Source: Pelargonium nanum (Eukaryota > Streptophyta > Magnoliopsida > Geraniales > Geraniaceae). Taken from it: a stretch of 53,258 bases of DNA. Each line of letters begins with the position of its first letter. Position 1 is the stretch's first letter. Under the pieces are notes generated by a model that saw only the letters and a program-made list of their open reading frames with translations, searched no databases and had not been told where the DNA came from. Shown piece by piece: positions 9,801 to 20,266 of the stretch. The position numbers were made by a program, and so were the translations under genes. The stretch lies in NCBI GenBank assembly GCA_036897485.1, contig JAYMTF010000108.1:1-53258 (forward strand), written 5' to 3'.

Positions 9801-12800
9801 TTTCATGGGTTACAGATATGATACCATAAATGATTCGTACCATCCTGACATGGATGGCAATGGTGTGATATGTTTGGCTGTTGATATTCTTCCAACTGAG
9901 TTTGCAAAAGAGGTACCATAATCTCATATATATGGTTTTTTTTTTTTTTTGAAACATGAATGTTCTATGTGGAACTCATCTAGACTATGGTTGGAGAGAA
10001 TAGCTAATTTATCATATTCATTGTTTTACTTAACAGGCTTCCCAACATTTTGGAGACATATTATCCCAATTTGTTGGCACTTTGGCGTCAACAACGGACC
10101 TTATGAAGCTACCTACACACTTAAATAGAGCTTGCATTGCCCATGGAGGAAAGCTTACCCTCTTGTATGATTACATTACCCGTATGCGCAAATCCGATTC
10201 AGAGTAAGTTTATATTCTATTAAACATGCTTTGCCTAACCATGAGCCCTGGAATCTTATCTAATTGATTGGACAAGGCTTTTATGAGAATACGTGGACAG
10301 ATACACTGACAAAGTTCTTTTTAAATGTTATTCACTAAATCTATATTAAATGTCTGTGATCTTGTGGTTAGTAATAACCATGAATTCCCTTTATTTGCAG
10401 AGCCATTCCAGAGATTCTTGCAGATGGCCACACTAACAAGATGAGATATAGTATATTGGTATCCTCTCAATTTTTCTTACATCTCCATCCCTACCTATTG
10501 TTTTTTCCTTGACAGTCCAAATATTTAAATCTAGATTGTGGAATCCATTTTTGAGACTCATTTTTACATTATTTTGTTTCTTCAATTTATTAGTGAGTGC
10601 TAATGCTCAACAATACTAATTATAGTCATGAATAACAGGTATCTCTTAGTGGTCATTTATTTGATCAGTTTTTGATAAATGAGGCTCTGGATATTATTGA
10701 AGCGGCTGGTGGCTCCTTCCACTTGGTTAAGTGTCAAGTGGGTCAGAGTGCTAGTGTTGAGTCATACTCAGAACTTGAAGTAAGTAAATCTTCAGTGTAA
10801 TTTATTTGGGAAACGTGATCTTTTGCATTTTTAAGATGTGTTTTAAACATGATCGGCAATTAAATCTGTTGTTTTAAACTTGTAGACATATGTCAGAAAA
10901 CACTCGTAACTTAACTTACTATATGATATATTTACCAGCATAGATGCATAAACCTGTCGCACATACTGTGTGACACCGTATAGTGCTTTGTTGTCCAAAA
11001 TACTGTATTCTCTTGATATCAACTAAGCATGTATGTTAGTTGGAAGTTACACTTAAAAATGCTCTGGTTCAGTTAGCATTTAGGCTTTAGTTGAGTCATT
11101 CTCTGAAGCTATTTGTTCTTTTGATTTAATTATCTGAATTATGTGTTGATAAATAACCCTGTTATGTTGACAGGTCAGTGCAGATGATAGGGCAGTTCTG
11201 GACCAGATTATTGATTCTCTGACTTCTCTTGCTAATCCAAATGAAACTAATGGACAAATAAATGGAAACACAAATATGATTTCCCTAAAGGTTGGTACGG
11301 TTCAAGAAAATGGCACTAAGAATGGATCTGACTCAAAAAAGAAATCAGTGTTAATACTTGGTGCTGGCCGGGTCTGTCAACCAGCAGCAAAGCTTTTAGC
11401 TTCAGCTGGAAGTATTCCATCCCTCCAATGCGAAGATTCAAATGATGTTGAAGTTATTGTTGCATCTCTTTACCTAAAGGATGCAGAAGAGGTATGATTT
11501 GAGCTAAATTTCTTGATTTTGTCATCTTTTGCTTCAACTAATTCTATTGATAGCAGTTTTTTTTTTCTCTCTCATAAGGTAGACAATTTTTAACTGTCTT
11601 GCAGGTGAATGTAACAACAATGTATATGCATGCATAAATGAAAACAATTCTGTGTTTATTAATGTACAAAGTTGGAACTTGGAAGTTTATATGATGATTA
11701 CAAATTATTGAATGCAGATTGTAGAAGGTATTCCAAATGCAACAGCGGTTCAATTAGATGTGACAGATCATGGAAGTCTTTGCAAGTATATTTCACAGGT
11801 GGTATTTTCAGCATATTTGAAGAGGAATTTGGATAAAAGTTGTGAATGCACTCTGTAATCATATGTCAAGTTTTATAATGGACACTAAGATGCAAGCTAT
11901 CATCCAGTATTAACTTTTAAGACGTAAATACTAAATACTATACAATTCTTAGTCTAATTATAGTTTTATACTAGTTAACCATCATTGATGCAGTGAAGAA
12001 GTAACTCTGTATTTCATTACTTGAATAATTTGAGAGTACTTCAGGATTTGACCTTTTCAATATTTTCTCTTGGCCTTGTTCAGATTGATGTTGCAATAAG
12101 TTTGCTGCCTCCTAGTTGCCATGCTATTATAGCCAATGCATGTATCGAGGTATTTTACATGTTCCCATATGATTTGTTAGTATTACAGCTAATTTGCGCC
12201 TTTTCGCTATGCCAAGTAGTAAGAGTAGACATTGTACATATCATTCTTTTTTTGTCCTTGCTGAAGACCTGATCCTGTCTATTGATTCCAGCTGAAAAAA
12301 CATCTTGTTACCGCCAGCTACGTCGATGATTCCATGTCAATGCTAGATGAGAAGGCAAAGACTGCCGGAGTTACAATTCTTGGCGAGATGGGCCTGGACC
12401 CTGGAATAGGTAATTTTATCCTTTAAAATGGTTATTTGCTCAATAGGAATCTTGTTTTAAGCATATCATAGCTTGTGCAGAATCACTAAAATATATGAAT
12501 GTATTCCAGTCAACACTTTTTCTTATGAATCAATATTCAAATCTAATCGAAATTAGTTAGATGTGGACAACAGAGATATTTCCTTAAAATAGTATTTTGG
12601 ACAACAAAGATATCATAGCTTTAGATACTTTTTCCTCTGTTAATTTATATTTATAGCACGATCGAAATGCTCTGTTGCAGTTTAAAGGGCATTTAAAATT
12701 TTGTTATACAATTGCTATTTTGAGTGATAATGCACATTGGATGCTTCAGATCACATGATGGCTATGAAGATGATCAACCAAGCGCATATTCGAAAAGGGA

Positions 12801-15324
12801 GAATCAAGTCTTTTACTTCTTACTGTGGAGGACTCCCATCCCCAGCAGCTGCAAATAACCCATTTGCATATAAATTCAGGTACTTCTTGGACCTTATTGT
12901 ATTAGAGATGTCCCTTATAAGAAAAAAATAATAGTCAATTTGAACACTGTTTTGATTGCCTTGAACTTGGAAAACAGAAAACAACATTCTCCCTCGGGCT
13001 GATGAGGCATAAATAAACATTTGAAGTTCATAACAATGAAACTATAATGCTGAAAATTTTGCATAACCATACTAAGATGCTGTGAGTTTTAGGATTTTCC
13101 ATATCTTATGTTGTTGGTCATCCTTCTATGTTCGTCTTCTGGTGTTTGCTTAGTTTTATTACTAGGTTAAATCTCGTAAAAATTTTACCTCCACATCACA
13201 TTTCCTTCACTTTTATATCCAAATGGTTCTAAGCGAGAAGAATATACTCTCATAGACTAGCATGAATATTTTATTCCCAACGTAGAGCCATTAGAATTTT
13301 GACATATTATGTATAGTTGCTTACTTTGTTATCCATATCTCAGTTGGAGTCCTGCAGGAGCTATCCGAGCTGGGCGAAATCCTGCGACGTATAGATCCAA
13401 TGGTGAAATTGTGCATGTTGATGGTAAACTGTTAACTACTTGCAAGCTCAAGAAAATGATCAATAGAATCTGTTTCCTTCCTTTGTTTCCCTCTTTTAAT
13501 GTTCCATATGAAAATAAGTTTCTAAGTCACAAATCCCCCATAATATAGATTGGAGAAATCACAAATTTCTGCATATATAATATAATCTTGCTATGCCATG
13601 GTGAATAGAGTTGGAAGATACATCAATAATCAATTATGGAAAGGAAAATTAGATAAAGAATTATTATTTGTGATCTGCAGATATTTTTTATTAGCGTTCT
13701 GTGCTTCTTTTTTACCCTTTTCAATATGTGGATTGAACTAGCAGGGGATAAACTTTATGATTCAGCTGCGAAATTCCGGATATCTCATCTTCCGGCCTTT
13801 GCATTGGAGTGTCTTCCAAATCGCAATTCTTTAATTTATGGGGAACTATATGGAATAGAGCATGAAGCGTCAACTATTTTTCGTGGAACACTCCGCTATG
13901 AAGGCATGATATATGTTAACTTTGCGATTACATTATTTTTAGTTAACGTGATCATGACAAGTGAGGTTGCATTAAGATTGTAGCCCACGGTTAAGAGAAC
14001 CTTAAAATCCATGTGTTGATATATCTACTGATATACATATAGGTTTTGGTGAGATAATGGGGACAATTGCCAGAATTGGTCTTTTTAGTACTGAAGCTCA
14101 TCCAGTTCTCAAACAAGTTTTGAGACCCACATTTGGAACTTTCCTGTGTGAACTTCTGACTATCGAAGCTAAAGAGTTGAATGGAGCTCTAGTAGGAGAG
14201 AAGATTATCAGTGAAAGAATTATCACACTCGGGCATTGCAAGGAGCAAGGAAGTGCAGTAAAAGCAGCCAAGGCTATCGCGTAAGTGGTAATTGATTGCT
14301 AAAATGTCTCTAGGCCTGTCGTGGATCATGATATCCATACTTATAGATACATTTGATGTTCAGTTGCTTATGCAATGCTATATCTAAGTTACTGCCATCT
14401 ATGTTTCGTGTCTGACAGATTTTTGGGACTCCATGAGCAAAAGGAAATTCCCGCTTCATGCCAAAGTGCATTTGATGTTACCTGTCGTTGCATGGAAGAA
14501 AGATTAGCCTACTCCAGCACAGAACAGGTACAATCCTTGTGACTCTTTTCTGATGTTCGATTAATTCAGTAAATGGTGTGCTAAAAATGTTTTAGCTTGG
14601 TAAAAGAAAAGGTGTGCCTCTCTTCTTACTAAATACAGATTGAGAGTAGGACAAATAATAAATCATTACATTTTATGTGACTTATGGTCAGGACATGGTA
14701 CTTTTGCATCATGAAGTGGAGGTAGATTTCCCTGATGGCCAACCTACAGAAAACCATAGCGCGACCTTATTGGAATTTGGAAGGACCGAGAATGGGAAAA
14801 CTACTACTGCAATGGCTCTTACTGTTGGTATTCCGGCAGCCATTGGTGCTCTGGTACTTGCTGCTTAATTACTAGTTCAATACTTCAGCGCAATGATATG
14901 ATCAATGCTTATAATAAAAATTGTGCTATTTTAACTCATTCACTGTCACCAGCTCTTACTCGGAAACAACATCAAGACAAGAGGTGTGATAAGGCCTATT
15001 GAACCGGAAGTATACATTCCAGGTAACCGCAATCTTCACTTTGAAACTTTTGGCAACAGAAATGATATTATATGCTTTCGATATGACCTTATAATCTTAC
15101 ATTCAAGAAATGAATTGATTAGATCACCCTGTCTAGGGTTTTTATTGGACCTAGTTTTTGGCTTGCATGATGTCATCATATAATACATACACACATTGGC
15201 TGCAAAGTTCATGGTTCTTTGAACTCTGCTGTTCTTGACCCTGAATTGTGCTTCTATGACTGATGTTGCAGCACTTGATATCTTGGAAAGCTATGGTTTC
15301 AAGTTGATGGAGAAGATGGAGTGA
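6820..15324 (+). CDS. LKR/SDH: Bifunctional lysine-ketoglutarate reductase / saccharopine dehydrogenase
   Basis: Cytosolic enzyme of lysine breakdown. LKR joins lysine and 2-oxoglutarate to saccharopine; SDH splits it to glutamate and aminoadipate semialdehyde. Coding exons: 6820-7113, 7192-7278, 7361-7490, 7766-7939, 8189-8271, 8996-9112, 9202-9277, 9493-9664, 9816-9912, 10037-10203, 10401-10458, 10639-10779, 11174-11491, 11718-11798, 12084-12149, 12292-12409, 12750-12879, 13344-13423, 13745-13903, 14043-14280, 14419-14527, 14692-14853, 14953-15022, 15272-15324; 1059 aa. The LKR half includes [29 protein letters not shown] and [13 protein letters not shown]. The SDH half begins near residue 590 with GAGRVC (595-600) and includes [16 protein letters not shown] and [15 protein letters not shown]. 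Colinear with my recollection of the Arabidopsis protein (1064 aa). The intron after 13903 uses a GC donor. Start at 6820 or 6847 is uncertain. Confidence 0.96.
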
Positions 15325-15409
15325 CCAGAATTGTGTTCCCTATACATGTAGATTTCAGACTTGTGGAAGTACAGAAGCAGATCAAGACAGTGTAACAAAT
15401 GATGATATG

Positions 15410-15415
15410 AATAAA
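15410..15415 (+). terminator. Probable polyadenylation signal of LKR/SDH
   Basis: A canonical AATAAA lies 86 bases after the LKR/SDH stop codon, a usual distance for a plant near-upstream element. No other strong candidate lies closer. Confidence 0.5.
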
Positions 15416-16100
15416 ATTCAGTGTAAGTAATAGACTAATTTGGATGTCACATTTTTCAGATGTTTTGTAGCATCAAATTCAAAACATTGCAAAAATCAGA
15501 ATTTAAGTTGTTGCCAGAAAGGTCAAGTTAGGGCATTATTGCATGTGATTATGACTTATTGGATGCATCAGAATGTTGGTAACTGAGCACAAAAAAGCCA
15601 TTGCAATATAAAAATTCACACTATCAAATGTTACAATTCGATCGAATTACGAATAAGCATTTCAACAGTGTTACTTTAAGTAAAACAAATCTATGCCTAG
15701 ACCAAGAACTTCAAAATGAATACAAGGTCTTGACTTGACTTGTGAATATTGATCCCAATTCGATACCCGAAGCCCTAACTTTTCTTCAATAGCCTCAACA
15801 GAACATAATATGTAACAACAAAGGGTTAACAATGTATTATTTTGCTTTCAATTTTTTTTCTACTCCAGCTCTTACCCTTAAACTCTGGCTGGCTCCTAAA
15901 CAGCTGCTTTAATAAAGAACAATATATCTTTTCCAGCATCCAACAGATGCTCTGGGCACAGTCAGTTTGGACTATCACATTGATAGAGTTGCTGAACAAT
16001 ATATCTTTTCCAGCACCCAACAGATGGTCTGGGCAGTCAGTTTGGATTATCACAATGACAGGGTTGCAATGTAGTGAATCCACATTTTAGGATCAAGAAT
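15416..16100. other. Convergent intergenic space between LKR/SDH and the HAD gene
   Basis: The two genes end tail to tail here. The stretch must hold the HAD gene's 3' untranslated region on the minus strand. Small open frames on both strands at 15826-16090 are by-products of the tandem duplication listed separately and show no family resemblance. Confidence 0.6.
15917..16068. repeat. 77-bp tandem duplication
   Basis: Two adjacent copies (15917-15993 and 15994-16068) share phrases such as GAACAATATATCTTTTCCAG, CAACAGATG, TCTGGGCA and CAGTCAGTTTGGA, with a few substitutions and one short indel. The copies lie just beyond the stop codon of the HAD gene, so both are probably in its 3' untranslated region. 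Confidence 0.85.
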
Positions 16101-19100
16101 CTAGGTAACAATCAATGAAGTTAACTTTTGCTCCACTTCTTCCCAGTTATGAACTTTAGTCACAAGTGGATGTTGATCAACGGATTCTACCTTGCACCAA
16201 GGATAAGAGTTCTCGTAATCGAAAAGTAGAACCCTCATCCCAGCTTCTGCACATTCAATAGCATATCTTGGGTTATCGTCAATCAGAATCTTCGCTCCCA
16301 AGGACCTATGAATACAATTTGACAAAAAGATCAAACCAGCCAGCAATAAGTCGCTACGTTAACTAGAGTTAGTGGATTAGACTAGTTGACAAAATGATAG
16401 GTAACGTGGGCTTGAACAACAGCACAATGTAATTAGAATTATTCTCTGAAATTCAAGGTCTTGAAATAATCACTATGTAGATATTTAAGATTACACATCT
16501 GGGAGTCAAGATCCAAAAACATTAGAAAATGATTCTCGAACATACCTGCATATATCTGACTTAGATCTAGATTCTCCGTCTAGAGCAAAGTGGTTGCCAA
16601 AGTGAATCTCCTGAAACAACCCCGGATAGTATTTCTCAAGCCACTCAATCGTATGGTCCTTAATAGCATTCTGTCTAGACCTATTAATAAAGGCATTGGA
16701 AGATCAGGTTACAACAGTTTTTTCTCTAGGTATTATAAATAGAAATAATCATACTCACGTCACAACTGACAGGTTGCAGAATTTTGACAATTTGTGAAGC
16801 ACCCTCTGAGCACCTGGGAGTGGATGAATACCTGACTTGAAATATGATGTCTTGAAGAACTCGTGAACACGAATATCAGCTGCCAGAACAAGAGAAAAGG
16901 CTTTCTGAAGCACTAAATTAATCATTACAATGCTAAAAAGAATATTTCATGATAGAAACTTCTTCTATAGCAACCAACATAGTGCAGTTAACAAATGAGC
17001 TTCAATGGCAATAATGGGAAATTTTTGCCAGTCTGGAGCCATGTAGGACAGTAGTCAGAATAACATAACGAAACTCATTGACCATAAATACATGATGCTT
17101 TCGAAACTTTAAAAAAAAAAAAAAAACACTAAGTAACAAGTAGAAACATGTCAAGAAAGTTCATCGTTCTATGTTAAGCTTTGTGTTTCAGAGAACTTTG
17201 CAGATCCATTCAGTTACAGTAAACGCCATCTGAGCCTCTGTACTTCATACTAAATTATTAAAATCCAAAAGAAAGCTCAACTGCTACTCACTCAGGAGTC
17301 AGGACACGCATCATTCAAAAGACAGAAAGCATTGTCTTATAGACACAAAATGTCATCCACTTCAAGTACTAGAATCTCACCCAGCAAGCTTTAGAATTTC
17401 CTACACTTTACATTTCAAAAGCCTAACACTATGTTCGGATCTCGGGTAAGTGTAGGGAAAGAAAAATAGGAGGAAAAAAACAGTGGGAATTTAACCTCTT
17501 GAACACTTAAATCGTCAATTTGCATTTCCGTTGTTATAATCCAAATGACAACTTTATTGTACATCCAGGACACACAACATTCAAAAGACAGTTATAGACA
17601 ACATTAGGTAAACTTTAAAGTTTCCTGTGCATTTGCACATTCAAAAGACAGTTATAGACAACATTAGGTAAACTTTAAACTTTAAAGATATCGTTCCTTC
17701 ATCTTTTCCAAATTACAAATATAGTGTAACAGACAGAAATAGCTAATTTTCCTTATGATGTAAATTAGCCAAAGACTCAAAGCCATATATCTATAAGATA
17801 CCTTCGTCTCGGGAACAGTTCCATATCTGTATAATTAACAAAGAACGGATCAGAAAATGTAGAAATGAAATGTGCACAACAATATAGCTTACAGGAAAAG
17901 AAGTTAACACACACATTACTGTTTTGACACACTAACAGACTAGCTCATGACCTAAATGTATCAAACATATATGAGTAATCTGGACAAATAAAAGTACAAC
18001 CCGAGTTAAACACCCTAATGTAAACGGAACATTTATCACAACCTAAGAGTAAGAATCCTAAAATGGCCAGAAACATTAAACTTTCAAACTTGTCTAGATC
18101 AAGATGTTCCAGTAAACTAAGTTGAGAACATAACATACTGCGCCACTATATCAACCGGGCTGAAAGTTTCATTACCTAGAATTTGATAAGAATAACTAAA
18201 ATCTTCTCTCATACAGCAAGCATGGTAGCATACCGAGAAGCGACAACATTATTTATATGCCATATCTACCAGCAATTAACCTTCATTATCGTTTGTTATT
18301 TTACCCTAACAAACACAGGATTTAGCAAAGGTCAGTTAGGGATGGATTCGGCCAACCATCACTTAAGCAGTAGATTAAAGAATCTGCCACAATAATCATT
18401 GTCCATACCCCAAACAATCTGCTTTCATGGTTGGTTCAACATCGAATGCTAATGGCCCGGGTCTATGGAAATATATAATTATGCAATCGCTAAGTTCAAG
18501 CTGATTTCTAATAGGAATGAAGGAAAACGAAGCAGACGGAAAAATGTAAAGAGAGCCTCCTAGCACTAATAAACAGAAAAGAATGACACAAATGAATTTG
18601 TAATGTCGTTTCTAGGACTTCCTAACCATAAAATATCCCAATAAGGTATGAGATGATACCTTGAAGAACTCGTAGACGTGATATTCTGAAACTGAATGAT
18701 TCATAAAGTAATGGTCTGCAATGTATCTGTTCAAAGCTGATACAAAGTTTCCTAACACTGCTTAACAATAAAGCAATACATAAACATCAGAAAAGAGAAA
18801 AACAAACACGAATATAAACCAATAGAACACAAATATACAAGCAGTGTTCCCATTAGTATCATCACCAGATCATTTACAGAAATAAGCAACAAGTAGCACA
18901 TCACCATGACAGAAACGGAGCCCCCGCAAGAAGCATCAATAGAAATCAAATCAACAACTTGAGTAATTTTCAATTACTTTATCAATATTAAAGCTGAAAC
19001 TCAGGTATCCATGTCTTCAAATAACCAAGTCACACCTTCAATCAACATAGTATGCTGATACATAGAATGTTTCAGTGCACCACTTGCATACACATTGACC

Positions 19101-19670
19101 AGGTAGATATCCAAAATTCAAACACCCCCAAAAAACCCAGTTACATCTTTTGATTATTTCCAGATTTCCATTGATCCCAACATATAAAGGTAAAAACCCA
19201 TATCAAAAGCAGCTAACTTGAAAGTTTTGATTTTTTTTTTCAAAAATCAAAATGAGATACATACCCTCATCGACATCAACAGCTACAACCACCTTCTCCG
19301 GCAGACCCAGCCTCCCACCTCCTTTCACCAATTTAGCATCTCCATCATCACTGAACCCAACATCCACATCCCGGAGCAATTGCGGCGGCGGAGCGAACGC
19401 TCGAGCCTTCCTCGACATTGCACCACCACCATCGTCCTTTTTGTGAGAATCATAACAACCCTTCAAAGTATACCCAACAGCGCCGCTCCTCCCACCGTCG
19501 CTCGCGGCCGCGACCCTTCCAATCCCGTGAACCACTGGGACGCAGCGGCGGCGGTCGATGGCCGGAGAAGACGGTGATCGAGAAGGGCTGTGAAAGACCC
19601 TACACAAGGAATCGCTGCGGAGCAAATAAGCCATGTAGAAGCGTGAGCTGCTTTGCAGGCTCTTTAACAT
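16101..19670 (-). CDS. HAD-superfamily hydrolase, 5'-nucleotidase (NT5C-like) type, plastid or mitochondrial
   Basis: Predicted phosphatase; substrate unknown. Exons (minus): 19670-19265, 18757-18660, 17826-17802 (25-nt microexon), 16879-16759, 16680-16546 and 16305-16101; 329 aa, every junction in phase. Residues 1 to about 45 are rich in Ser, Arg and hydrophobic residues with almost no acidic ones, which suggests an organelle transit peptide. HAD motif I is VVVAVDVDEVLGNF with D132 and D134. Motif II is SVVTSRQ. The conserved Lys and motif III appear in SKSDICRSLG and ILIDDNPRYA, and all expected catalytic residues are present. HVYEFFK and RVHEFFK flank the IWNCSRDEAD segment supplied by the microexon. 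Introns 2 and 3 are long (833 and 922 bp) with no recognised element. The assignment to the NT5C-like branch rests on overall pattern and is less sure than the HAD call. Confidence 0.9.
17577..17679. repeat. 43-bp perfect direct repeat, period 60, in HAD intron 3
   Basis: Copies at 17577-17619 and 17637-17679 are identical by eye, beginning ACATTCAAAAGACAGTTATA and ending GGTAAACTTTAAA. They are separated by 17 bases. A related start (CATTCAAAAGACAG) also occurs near 17314. Confidence 0.85.
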
Positions 19671-20266
19671 AACGGATCTTCACATTCCACCGTAACACCA
19701 CGACGGGCCCAAAATAATTGGCATCAAACTGCGAATATTGGACCAGAAAAGAAACAGAACCCAAATCCCATAGAAGTGACAAGATTGGACTCGAACTCTA
19801 AAAAACCGAACTTTACCTAGAAAAGGAAACGATAGCTAATCCCAGATCAAAACAACAACACAAGGACGAATTGAAAATTTAGCGCCAAGCCAATGATCAT
19901 CGGAGAGAAACGAATCCAGATAGAATATGCAAGAATGTTCGAATATGCACAAGTTAGAGGACAAGTCGGTGCCTCGTATCGTATCTAGTCGAAGCTCAAC
20001 GTTCCATTTATTAATCAATTGTTTGGTTATGCTAGAGACAAAAAAAAGTCATTCCAATTTCCTTCATTTTCTTGTCGTTTTCTTTAATTGCAAATAAAAA
20101 AACGTATTTTGTGTGGCCAGCCGCTGCAGAAAGTGACATAAAGATTCTGATAATGAAACCCTAAATTACGCACAAAAAAATCACATTTATTCCATGAATT
20201 AAATTTGAAAGAATTCTTGATAGCAAATGTACAAGAAATTTTAAATAAATAAACAATTTTTAATTA
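19671..20266. other. Short intergenic space between HAD and glucanase genes
   Basis: Both neighbours are on the minus strand, so this holds the 5' leader and promoter of the HAD gene and the 3' end of the glucanase gene. A minus-strand AATAAA lies at 20186-20191. No other gene is seen. Confidence 0.55.
20186..20191 (-). terminator. Probable polyadenylation signal of the GH17 gene
   Basis: The minus strand reads AATAAA, 76 bases downstream of the glucanase stop codon, a fitting position for a plant poly(A) signal. Confidence 0.45.

Noticed and set aside
15826-16090. Overlapping frames on both strands with repeated QTDC and QSVWTIT motifs
   Set aside because: The motif repeats come from the 77-bp DNA duplication, not from a protein repeat.
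19218-19672. Plus-strand frames opposite HAD exon 1
   Set aside because: Antisense to a clear coding exon with a transit peptide and HAD motif I; no independent support.
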